Shown: positions 34,960 through 44,641 of the stretch, piece by piece
Numbering within the stretch: position 1 is the first letter of the stretch
Layout of the letters: every line of letters starts with the position of its first letter
Assembly (NCBI GenBank): GCA_910588455.1
Contig: CAJUPG010000001.1
Coordinates: 4,727 to 68,726 of the forward strand
DNA length: 64,000 nt
Source: an uncultured Oscillospiraceae bacterium
Lineage (GTDB): Bacteria > Bacillota > Clostridia > Oscillospirales > Oscillospiraceae
Direction: 5' to 3'
Notes under the pieces: model-generated
The model's input: only the letters and a program-made list of their open reading frames with translations
The model's database searches: none
What the model was told of the DNA's origin: nothing
Position numbers and translations under genes: made by a program

Positions 34960-35932
34960 TGTAATCGAAACGCTCTGCCGGGCCTATGGTCCCTCCGGCG
35001 ATGAGGCAGAGGTAAGGGCCGTTATTGAGAACTTGGCGAGACCCTTTGCAGACGACATTTTTACTGACACCTTGGGAAATCTAATTGTGCACAAGCGGGG
35101 AGAGGGCCAAAAGATTTTGTTTACCGCCCATATGGACAGTATTGGCTTTATTGTAACCCACATTGAGGAGCAGGGCTATCTGCGCTGTGGCCGTCTGGGA
35201 GGAATTTCGCCCAAGGAGACCGTCTTTACGCCGGTTCGGTTTAAAAACGGTGTGCGGGGTATCTTTCTAAAAGAGGAAAAGGCCGAGTTTGAAAAACTGA
35301 AGCTGGATGAATGCTTTTTTGACATTGGTGTAAAAAGCAGGGAAGAGGCGGCGGCAATGGTCCAGGTAGGGGATACCGCTGTATATGATGGCCCCACATT
35401 TTGTAGTCGTAGTAAAGTGATTTCACCTTACCTGGATAATCGGGTCTCCTGTGCCGTTTTGCTGTTGGCCCTGGAGAAATTGGAGCAAAGTATGTATGAT
35501 CTCTACTTTGCTTTTACAGTTCAGGAGGAGGTGGGGCTTCGCGGCGCAAAGACTGCCGCCTATGGGATTGCCCCGGAATGGGGTATTTCAGTGGATGTGA
35601 CAGATACAGATGACACTCCTGGCTCTGAAAAATCTGGAACGGTCCAGTTGGGGAAGGGCGCGGCAATTAAGATTATGGACCGTTCCATAATTTGTCATCC
35701 CGAGGTGGTTCAGAGACTGGAGCAGGCGGCAAAGGCGACAGGGATTTCGTTCCAGCGGGAGATCATGCGCGATGGCGGAACGGACGCGGGTGCAGTCCAC
35801 ACGACGCAACTGGGCGTGCGTACGGGCGGCATTTCAATTCCATGCCGGTATATCCACACACCGGTGGAAACGGTGGATTTAAAGGATGTGGATGCCTGCG
35901 TGAACCTTATACTGGAATTCGTGAAAATGTGA
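34946..35932 (+). CDS. M42-family aminopeptidase, copy 3 of 3
   Basis: 328 aa from ATG 34946 (TTG 34937 is the alternative; GGAGG at 34929-34933 is 12 bases before the ATG and only 3 before the TTG, so neither is ideal). It overlaps copy 2 by 14 bases. Metal motifs are TAHMDSIGFIV, PYLDNRVSCAV, TVQEEVGLRGA, VDVTDTDDTPG and CRYIHTPVETV. The Ser in HMDS replaces the Glu seen in copies 1 and 2, a position that is variable in the family. It ends 10 bases before a hairpin terminator. The three copies probably arose by tandem duplication and may form mixed or separate particles. Confidence 0.9.
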   Translation: MELYSVIETLCRAYGPSGDEAEVRAVIENLARPFADDIFTDTLGNLIVHKRGEGQKILFTAHMDSIGFIVTHIEEQGYLRCGRLGGISPKETVFTPVRFKNGVRGIFLKEEKAEFEKLKLDECFFDIGVKSREEAAAMVQVGDTAVYDGPTFCSRSKVISPYLDNRVSCAVLLLALEKLEQSMYDLYFAFTVQEEVGLRGAKTAAYGIAPEWGISVDVTDTDDTPGSEKSGTVQLGKGAAIKIMDRSIICHPEVVQRLEQAAKATGISFQREIMRDGGTDAGAVHTTQLGVRTGGISIPCRYIHTPVETVDLKDVDACVNLILEFVKM

Positions 35933-35946
35933 CTCCAGACAAAAAA

Positions 35947-35995
35947 ACATTCCTCCCTTGTTCCGCATAAGCTGAAACAGGGGAGGGATTTTTTT
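35947..35995 (+). terminator. Terminator hairpin that contains the RBS of the next gene
   Basis: A stem of about 13 bp (35950-35962 with 35976-35988; two wobble pairs) followed by T7 (35989-35995). Its right arm holds GGGGAGGG (35980-35987), which is also the only RBS for the ATG at 35996. It is a normal-looking terminator for the M42 run and at the same time an RBS-masking hairpin for the amidase gene. Confidence 0.72.
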
Positions 35996-36490
35996 ATGCT
36001 CATTCCATATGACAGAGACAAAGCGGTACACTATGCGCACCAGTGGGCGCTGGGACGCAATCCACAATATTATAGCTACGACTTTATTGGGGGAGACTGC
36101 ACCAATTTTGCATCTCAGTGTCTTTATGCCGGATCCGGAATTATGAACAATACCCCCACATTCGGCTGGTACTACCGTTCTGGAGATGACAAGAGCCCAG
36201 CTTGGACAGGGGTATTTTATCTGTTCCAATTTCTTACAAGAAAACAGGATACTTCCGGTCCGGTGGCCCAGGTGGTGGGGCCAGAGGCGCTCCAGCCTGG
36301 AGATTTGGTCCGCCTGCGCTTTGCCCAAGGAACGCAGGGCCATATGCCTGTGGTAGTAAAGGTAGGGAAGAAACGGGGCTTGGACCACATTCTGGTAGCC
36401 GCCCATACCGATGATGCGGACTACCGGCCGTTAAGCAGTTATCCTTTCCACCAACTCTGGGGACTGCATATTTTAGGCAGTTATCCTTAA
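35996..36490 (+). CDS. Amidase_6-type (NlpC/P60-like) putative amidase domain protein
   Basis: 164 aa. The domain covers the whole protein: YDRDKAVHYAHQWALGRNP at the start, a probable catalytic Cys in GGDCTNFASQCL near residue 36, and candidate His in GHMPVVV and LVAAHTDD. This is the pattern of the PF12671 amidase domain, common in spore formers. No signal peptide is visible, so it is cytosolic or released on lysis or in sporulation. It has no separate promoter that I can see. Its RBS sits inside a terminator stem. Its stop overlaps that of the convergent SdpI-like gene. Confidence 0.8.
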   Translation: MLIPYDRDKAVHYAHQWALGRNPQYYSYDFIGGDCTNFASQCLYAGSGIMNNTPTFGWYYRSGDDKSPAWTGVFYLFQFLTRKQDTSGPVAQVVGPEALQPGDLVRLRFAQGTQGHMPVVVKVGKKRGLDHILVAAHTDDADYRPLSSYPFHQLWGLHILGSYP

Positions 36491-36846
36491 TGCCGACGGC
36501 CGTCCCCGTCAAAAACCGTTCTCAGCAGGGTATCGACGAAAAAGGCGGAGAGACACAAAAATGCCATCTGACCGGCCAGGACCCACAAGAGCAGGGTAAA
36601 GCTCTCCTTGACCCAAAAGTGGACCAAAAGTACGGTAATCAGGCTTAACAGAACGCCCAAACGGATCCAGAGTTTGCTGATGTGCGTATGGGCGAAATCC
36701 CAGGTCTCCTGGCTCCGCTCCGACAAAGCGGTCCGGTAGGCAAGGCCGGAGCCCTCCCGGAGGGGGGGCTTTATCTTCCAAAAAATGCCGACAGCCAGCA
36801 GCGACAGGGGAGTGAGGAGGCCAGCCACTAAATTTACATAATACAT
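36487..36846 (-). CDS. SdpI-like small membrane protein
   Basis: 119 aa with three hydrophobic segments (about residues 5-25, 62-82, 84-106). The stretch GLAYRTALSERSQETWDFAHTHISK matches the conserved loop of SdpI/YhfL-type proteins (R-T-x-x-S-x-x-x-W-x-x-A). B. subtilis SdpI is the immunity protein to the SdpC toxin, but most members have no known role and no toxin gene is adjacent here. It lies five bases downstream of the YjbR gene in the same direction. Its stop codon overlaps that of the facing amidase gene. Confidence 0.6.
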   Translation of the reverse strand: MYYVNLVAGLLTPLSLLAVGIFWKIKPPLREGSGLAYRTALSERSQETWDFAHTHISKLWIRLGVLLSLITVLLVHFWVKESFTLLLWVLAGQMAFLCLSAFFVDTLLRTVFDGDGRRH

Positions 36847-36851
36847 ATTCG

Positions 36852-37232
36852 TTATTCACCCGCAATCTCTCGCTGAAGCTTTTTGGTTAACTTTCCAAAT
36901 ACCAGGTTATAGGACAGGTCAATCATGGATTTCAGTACCTCGTCGGGTATTTTTCCGTCCAGATAGATGGAATTCCAGTGGCGTTTGTCACTGTAAAAGC
37001 CTGGAACCACCTCTGGGTACTGTGCCCGGAAGCCCTCCGCCATCGTCGGATCACACTTCAAAATGACCATAGTCCGCCCCGCGTGCTCCTTGTGCTCCGG
37101 TCCCGGCGTGCACAGGGCGGCAAACAGCTTGCCGCCGACCTGCCAGCGGTCCCACTTCCATTCCATTTTATAGTCCCGAATTGCACCGGGTTTTTGGGAC
37201 AAATGCTTCTCCAGCCATGGATATGCGTTCAT
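36852..37232 (-). CDS. MmcQ/YjbR family protein
   Basis: 126 aa, a single YjbR/CyaY-like domain: KMEWKWDRWQVGGKLFAALC at the centre-left, then LKCDPTMAEGFRAQYPEVVPG and KRHWNSIYLDGKIPDE, followed by LIDxSY-type SMIDLSYNLV. The family is small, cytosolic and of uncertain function, with a DNA-binding-like double-wing fold proposed for members. It starts two bases after the recombinase stop, and the SdpI-like gene follows five bases later, so the three form one transcription unit started at 38335-38363. Confidence 0.85.
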   Translation of the reverse strand: MNAYPWLEKHLSQKPGAIRDYKMEWKWDRWQVGGKLFAALCTPGPEHKEHAGRTMVILKCDPTMAEGFRAQYPEVVPGFYSDKRHWNSIYLDGKIPDEVLKSMIDLSYNLVFGKLTKKLQREIAGE

Positions 37233-37234
37233 TT

Positions 37235-38260
37235 CTATTCCTCCTGTTCTTTTTTCGGACGGCCCCGCTTTTTGACAGCCCCCAAGGGATTGGCTTTTGC
37301 GGCATCCTGTAAATTTTCGTTGCTGATGTGGGTATAAATCTGGGTGGTGTTCAGATGGTCATGGCCCAGTACCTCCTGCAAGGTACGCACATCCACGCCG
37401 TTTTGCAGCATCAAAGTAGCGGCTGTATGGCGCAGCTTGTGGGAGGAATATTGAGTGGTGTCCAGTCCGGCGGCGGACAGGTGCTTTTTCACCAGCTTAT
37501 GGACCGCCGCCTTGGAAATCCGCTTGCGGTTCTGAGGGGTGACAAACAGAGCATTTTTGTCCAGAAGCGTCATGGCGCTGCGCTCAGTCATCCAGTCACT
37601 TAGGGCGGATTGGCAGGCGTCATTTAAGTAGAGCATCCGTTCTTTATTACCCTTGCCCAGAACGCGCAGCTGATCGCCTCGAACATCCGTTGTGTTTAAT
37701 CCTACAAGCTCTGAAATCCGCAGTCCGCAGTTAAGAAAGAGCGTTAAAATACAGTAATCCCGGCTCTGATTTTTGCCGTCCACCGAGTCCAGCAGTTCCA
37801 GACTTTCTTCCAGATCCAGGTAGTGGGGCAGAGATTTCCGTAGACGGGGAGAATCCAGGTCCTGCATAGGATTTTCGGTAATCAGTTTGGCCTTGTTGGC
37901 CAGATACTTATAAAAAGAGCGAATGGTGGCAATTTTCCGAGCCCGGGACGAGGCCGCCAGACCGTAGCCGGTGTCGGGGCTGTTGGGCCGGTTGGCCCGG
38001 TCCCGGGTCAGATAGCTCATATAGGCGTACACATCGGTGATGGTCACAGAGCGGACCAGATCCAAATCCACGTCCGCAATAGACACCTGGTCCAGTGGTG
38101 TATCTGCCGGAACCAGACGGCGCTCCAGCTTCAAATAGCGGAAAAAACTGCGCAGGTCCAGAAAGTATTCATCCACAGTTTTCTTTGAGTGCGCCTGAAT
38201 GGTTTCGTGATAAACCAGGAAGTCACGCAGGATGGGCGGCGCCTCAGTACGGTAATCCAA
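37235..38260 (-). CDS. XerC/XerD-like tyrosine recombinase with AT-hook-like tail
   Basis: 341 aa from TTG 38260 (GAGGAGGG six bases upstream). A SAM-like core-binding domain lies about residues 8-130 and a catalytic domain about 150-320. The catalytic set is present: Arg in LNCGLRISELVGL, Lys in GKGNKERML, HKLRH with the second Arg, His in LGHDHLNTTQIYTHI and the Tyr nucleophile in that same segment. The last 15 residues are basic and include KKRGRPKK, an AT-hook-like motif not usual in Xer proteins. It leads an operon with yjbR- and sdpI-like genes. A perfect 32-bp palindrome lies one base before its RBS. Confidence 0.93.
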   Translation of the reverse strand: MDYRTEAPPILRDFLVYHETIQAHSKKTVDEYFLDLRSFFRYLKLERRLVPADTPLDQVSIADVDLDLVRSVTITDVYAYMSYLTRDRANRPNSPDTGYGLAASSRARKIATIRSFYKYLANKAKLITENPMQDLDSPRLRKSLPHYLDLEESLELLDSVDGKNQSRDYCILTLFLNCGLRISELVGLNTTDVRGDQLRVLGKGNKERMLYLNDACQSALSDWMTERSAMTLLDKNALFVTPQNRKRISKAAVHKLVKKHLSAAGLDTTQYSSHKLRHTAATLMLQNGVDVRTLQEVLGHDHLNTTQIYTHISNENLQDAAKANPLGAVKKRGRPKKEQEE

Positions 38261-38275
38261 GGTTTTCCCTCCTCT

Positions 38276-38307
38276 CAGGTAAACAAAATTTTTATTTTGT
38301 TTACCTG
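38276..38307. repeat. Perfect 32-bp palindrome in the recombinase leader
   Basis: 14-bp arms CAGGTAAACAAAAT and ATTTTGTTTACCTG with a four-base T spacer. It lies between the promoter and the RBS of the tyrosine recombinase gene. Read as two 11-bp arms around a short core it resembles a recombinase core site; it could equally be an operator or an mRNA hairpin. A half-site TTGTTTACC recurs at 38467-38475. Confidence 0.8.
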
Positions 38308-38334
38308 CTTGTACCATTCTTTTTATTGTCCCCT

Positions 38335-38363
38335 ATTGTATCACTTCCGGCGGTATTGGGCAA
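38335..38363 (-). promoter_or_regulatory. Promoter of the recombinase operon
   Basis: Minus strand TTGCCC (38358-38363), 17 bases, TACAAT (38335-38340). Predicted transcription starts near 38328, placing the palindrome in the leader. Confidence 0.75.
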
Positions 38364-38496
38364 GCAGTGATTTGTACTTGGGGTTGAGTTGTGTGCCGCG
38401 GTGCCGCAATTCCTCCAGAAACTTTTCCGTTCCATAGCACTCCAGGTAGGTATACGCCAGAAAATATTGTTTACCAACGCAAAAACCCCTCGGCAT
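38341..38496 (-). CDS. Possible 51-aa protein or relic
   Basis: A frame from ATG 38496 to TGA 38341 encodes a polar, plausible C-terminus (YLECYGTEKFLEEL then LNPKYKSLLAQYRRK). The ATG lies inside the terminator stem of the XRE gene and has no RBS. The end overlaps the -35 region of the recombinase promoter. It may be the remnant of a longer lost gene. The rest of 38308-38566 has only the terminator and promoter. Confidence 0.25.
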   Translation of the reverse strand: MPRGFCVGKQYFLAYTYLECYGTEKFLEELRHRGTQLNPKYKSLLAQYRRK

Positions 38497-38507
38497 ATGC
38501 CGGGGGC
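38481..38507 (-). terminator. Terminator after the XRE membrane regulator gene
   Basis: A hairpin of CCCC/GGGG plus the GGCATATGCC palindrome, with a one- to two-base bulge, followed on the minus strand by TTTTT. Confidence 0.8.
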
Positions 38508-38566
38508 TTTTACAATCCTTGATCTGTTTTAGAACAGGTTTAGAAAAATTCGTTTCTGCAACATTT

Positions 38567-39190
38567 CTACATTTTCCCTCTCCAGCCCAAACCATAATGC
38601 AGCCATAATATCTTCACACTTTGCAGTAAAAAAGGAACCATTGCCAGCTGGCTGATCAGAAGCCCATAGCCGTAAGGCACCCAATCCAGCGCTTTAGGCA
38701 GAATACAGATAATCGCCAAACAAATCATGTCCGGAACCAGCAAAACCCGGGCCGGTTTTGTAGTTGTGGTGTAATAATCCCAGTTCAGACGGAACAAAAT
38801 TCCACAGCTAAGCAGAGCCATCCCCCCTAAAATGACCCAGTTTATTTCGATCTCCTGCCGTAAGTTTGAATGTACGATGGCAGGAATCCCCAGAGCAAAG
38901 CATCGGGCAAAAAATCCCGCTCCTGCCATCATTTGCCTTTCCTTCAAGCTCTTTTCTGCGGACTGTACCGCCGGTGTATCATTCTCACTGTCGCAGTCGT
39001 CCCGCAACAAATAGTCTGTGGAGACCCCAAACATCCGGCTGATTGCCAGTACATTGGCGGTGTCCGGCACCACCTCCTCCAGCTCCCAGCGGGAGATCGC
39101 CTGCCGTGAGACATTCAGCTCCGAAGCCAGCGCCTCTTGACTCAGCTTACGCTCTTTTCGCAGCCGGTACAGCTTTTCTCCAAATGTCAT
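38567..39190 (-). CDS. XRE-family regulator with C-terminal membrane domain
   Basis: 207 aa. The helix-turn-helix covers about residues 3-60: LYRLRKERKLSQEALASELN then VSRQAISRWE and FGVSTDYLL. The C-terminal half carries four hydrophobic segments (about residues 88-108, 115-136, 145-168, 172-194), so the DNA-binding head is probably tethered to the membrane. Such one-component membrane regulators are common in Clostridia, but the ligand and targets are unknown. ATG 39190 has AAAGGAGGG upstream. It is monocistronic, with an extended -10 promoter and its own terminator. Confidence 0.9.
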   Translation of the reverse strand: MTFGEKLYRLRKERKLSQEALASELNVSRQAISRWELEEVVPDTANVLAISRMFGVSTDYLLRDDCDSENDTPAVQSAEKSLKERQMMAGAGFFARCFALGIPAIVHSNLRQEIEINWVILGGMALLSCGILFRLNWDYYTTTTKPARVLLVPDMICLAIICILPKALDWVPYGYGLLISQLAMVPFLLQSVKILWLHYGLGWRGKM

Positions 39191-39215
39191 AGTGCAGCCC
39201 TCCTTTCATAGCTCC

Positions 39216-39221
39216 AGTGTA
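39216..39221 (-). promoter_or_regulatory. Extended -10 promoter of the XRE membrane regulator
   Basis: TGATACACT on the minus strand (core TACACT at 39216-39221); no good -35 at 17 bases. Confidence 0.5.
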
Positions 39222-39289
39222 TCAAACAAGAGGAAATCTGTCTGCAACATCTGAGCGGAACCGCCGCAACCAGAAGTGGAACTTCCTTT

Positions 39290-40420
39290 TTACACCGTAA
39301 TCAGCTCATATTCCCGGCTTCCCAGCCCGATTTTCTCCGCGTGCTCCAGACAGGAGCGCCACTCAGATTCCGGGGTGGAGTTGGTGAAATGGTCGTGATG
39401 GTCATGGAAATTGGGGTCCTCCAGGTGCCGGGCCAGTTGGCTTCCAGGCAGAGGAGAAGCTTTCAGGCAGGCATCCACACAGGCCTGATCCAATGCCAGA
39501 GGGTCGAACGAGGCAAACATACCCAGGTTTGGCAGGATCGGCACATCGTTCTCCCCGTGGCAGTCGCAGTTGGGGGACACATCCACTACCAGGGAGATGT
39601 GGAACTGAGGCCGACCATCCACCACCGCTTTGGTGTACTCCGCCATCCGGCGGTTCAGAACCTCCACCGCATTGTCGGTAGCAAAGCTGATGGCGTCAAA
39701 GTTGCAGGCCCCCAGGCACCGGCCACAGCCCACACAGTTGGCCGGGTCCACCGTCATCTTTTTGGAGGTCTCATCAAAGGCCAGCCCTCCGTTGGCACAC
39801 TCCTTCTGGCACTTCCGGCATCCCCGGCAGGCGTTGGCGGAAATCTCAGGCGTTCCACTGCTGTGCTGCTCGGTTTTGCCCGCCCGGGAGCCGCAGCCCA
39901 TGCCGATATTTTTGATGGTTCCGCCAAAGCCGGTCATCTCATGGCCCTTGAAGTGGGTCAGACTGATAAACACATCCGCATCCATAATGGCACGACCGAT
40001 TTTCGCCTCTTTCACGTACTCGCCGCCCCGTACCGGGACATTCACGTCATCGGTGCCCTTCAGGCCGTCGCCGATTAAAATGGGACACCCCACCGTCAAA
40101 GGGGTAAATCCGTTCTGCCAGGCGCACTCCAGATGCTCCAGGGCATTTTTCCGGGAGCCGGGGTACATGGTGTTGCAGTCCGTCAAGAAGGGCTTGCCTC
40201 CCAGCTCCTTCACCAAATCTACCACCGCCCGGGCGTAGTTGGGCCGTAAGTAGCTGATATTCCCCAATTCCCCAAAGTGGAGCTTGATGGCTGCAAATTT
40301 CCCTTCCAGATCTATCTGCTCGATCCCCGCCTTGCGCAGCAGCTTTTGCAGCTTGGCGGGCAGGCCGTCGCCAAAGGGTACCGTGTGGAAATCGGTGAAA
40401 TAAACTTTTGATACAGACAT
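39290..40420 (-). CDS. DUF362 protein with two [4Fe-4S] sites
   Basis: 376 aa from ATG 40420 (AAAGGAGAG upstream). A DUF362 domain (about residues 25-190, with CGSRAGKTEQHSS at its end) surrounds or precedes a ferredoxin segment of two four-Cys motifs: CRGCRKCQKEC (near 200) and CVGCGRCLGAC (near 230), each closed by a fourth Cys. The remainder returns to the DUF362 fold. Function is unknown; family members are often annotated as Fe-S or reductive-dehalogenase-like accessory proteins. The gene begins two bases after the EamA stop, so it is the last gene of the yunB-vanZ-ligA-eamA run. Confidence 0.88.
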   Translation of the reverse strand: MSVSKVYFTDFHTVPFGDGLPAKLQKLLRKAGIEQIDLEGKFAAIKLHFGELGNISYLRPNYARAVVDLVKELGGKPFLTDCNTMYPGSRKNALEHLECAWQNGFTPLTVGCPILIGDGLKGTDDVNVPVRGGEYVKEAKIGRAIMDADVFISLTHFKGHEMTGFGGTIKNIGMGCGSRAGKTEQHSSGTPEISANACRGCRKCQKECANGGLAFDETSKKMTVDPANCVGCGRCLGACNFDAISFATDNAVEVLNRRMAEYTKAVVDGRPQFHISLVVDVSPNCDCHGENDVPILPNLGMFASFDPLALDQACVDACLKASPLPGSQLARHLEDPNFHDHHDHFTNSTPESEWRSCLEHAEKIGLGSREYELITV

Positions 40421-40422
40421 AT

Positions 40423-41370
40423 TTAACTCTCCTTTTGTTGTTTTCTTGTTTCCAGAATTCCAGGCAGCGTGGATACCAGTGCGCCAATTAAAATACACAC
40501 AATTCCCACTACCATATTAACGGGAATAAGCTCCCCATGGACCAGCCAGGCCAAAAACGGGGCCAGGGCAGGTTTGAAGAAATAGACCAGGGACGCTTCG
40601 CTGGCGCTTAGATACTCCATCGCCAAAAAGTAGGCGCAGAAGCCCACACCGGCCACTCCCAGGGACACATAGAGCACACAGGGCAGATTGGACAGCGTGA
40701 GCCCGGCGAACATGGGGATGTTCGCAAAGGACCCAAGCCCCACCCGGGTCAGCAGCGCCGCTGCGGCCGGGATACGCGTAAGCAGAATAATCAGCAATAA
40801 AAAGACGCTGCCGAACAAAAAGCCAAAGCACGTAACCACCACGCCGCCGAATCGTGCGCATTTACGCTTTCCCATCACACCGTAGAGGGAAAATAAGAAA
40901 GTGGCGGCAAGAATCAGGGCCAGCCCTGTAGAGTCAATTTTTGTATGGAATGGATTGATAATAATCAGACTGCCCAATAGCTGCAGAACAAGCGCTCCCA
41001 CATGATTTTTCCGCATAGGCTCCCCCAGCATGAACACGGCCAGCACCGCTGTAAAAATCGGATTGCAGCTGTAGAGCACACTAACGGTTGACGCACCGGC
41101 GTAAAACACAGCCAGCTGATACATGGGCATGGACACGGTAACCCCCACAAACCCCAACAGTGCCAGATAGGCCAGGTCCTTTCGCTCCAAATGCTCTCCC
41201 CGCTTCTTCAGGGTGTTCAGCGCCATTGGAAGCAGGAAAATCCCCCCCAGGGTAAAGCGGATCAGGGACAACTGAATCACATTGAGCTCTCCCACAATGA
41301 ACTTCAGCATCACCTCCATGGAGCTGAACATCAGTGTGGCGACCACAACACAAATAAATCCTTTTTTCAT
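40423..41370 (-). CDS. EamA/DMT-family transporter
   Basis: 315 aa with ten hydrophobic segments arranged as two EamA repeats (about residues 5-140 and 150-300). Typical features are LSLIRFTLGGIFLLP in helix 2 and YLSASEASLVYFFKPALAPF in the second repeat. The superfamily exports or takes up small metabolites such as amino acids or nucleotide precursors; the substrate is not predictable. It lies 25 bases after ligA and overlaps the RBS region of the DUF362 gene downstream, suggesting co-transcription. Confidence 0.92.
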   Translation of the reverse strand: MKKGFICVVVATLMFSSMEVMLKFIVGELNVIQLSLIRFTLGGIFLLPMALNTLKKRGEHLERKDLAYLALLGFVGVTVSMPMYQLAVFYAGASTVSVLYSCNPIFTAVLAVFMLGEPMRKNHVGALVLQLLGSLIIINPFHTKIDSTGLALILAATFLFSLYGVMGKRKCARFGGVVVTCFGFLFGSVFLLLIILLTRIPAAAALLTRVGLGSFANIPMFAGLTLSNLPCVLYVSLGVAGVGFCAYFLAMEYLSASEASLVYFFKPALAPFLAWLVHGELIPVNMVVGIVCILIGALVSTLPGILETRKQQKES

Positions 41371-41395
41371 TTCTCTCTCCCCTGCCTGCGGCAGT

Positions 41396-43949
<2,554 letters not shown>

Positions 43950-44641
43950 ATGGGCTCTCTCTTTCGTTAAGATGTAAATAGGTATCAGGCACCTGGCCCA
44001 CAATGACAGTTTCCGCCACGCACAGCCGGGTCTCCACTGTAGTTTCCACCTGTCCCCCAGGGAGAATCAGAGTAAGGGGGACATGGATTTCCAGAAAAAT
44101 GCTGTGCCGGGTCTGGTTGATGCCCGCTTGGGCAAACTGGCTGGAAAATTCGGCGGACACTGTCCCTACCCGCATAGCGTGAACTCCGAGCGACGGGCCC
44201 CGGCCCCACAATACATCCAAATCAATCAGACTGCCCAAAGGAATCTGAATTTGGGATACGTCGATTTCCTCCAAAACCTCCAGCAGACGGGCGGTCAACT
44301 GGCTTCGAAACAGGTTCATCTGGGCCATGTTGGTGGTCAGGGCACGAATGGCCCCGTCCTCTCCCCGCTGGATGGTGACAAAATCGCTGTAATCAATTTG
44401 CCGGCGGGTCAAATCCTCAAAAATTTCCTGCTCCACCGCCTGGGAAATCACATTTTGAGCCTGGGTCCGGGCCACCGTCTCCACAATGGGGCGCAGCCGG
44501 CGCTCCAGCAGGGCAATGATCAGCAGGGCAAGCCCAATTCCCACAAGAAGCGAAACCACCCAGGGGTCCAGCTCTCGAAACCGCCGTCTGCGCATTTTCC
44601 CACCCCCTATATAGGGTAAGATATTCCCCGCAGAGGTTGGA

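Noticed and set aside
32927..35932. Endoglucanase (cellulase M) annotation for the M42 genes
   Set aside because: The metal-ligand motifs are those of M42 aminopeptidases; the cellulase name is an old misannotation of this family.
44605..44616. Perfect 12-bp palindrome CCCTATATAGGG before yunB
   Set aside because: Too short and without a second copy or fitting sporulation promoter spacing to call an operator.
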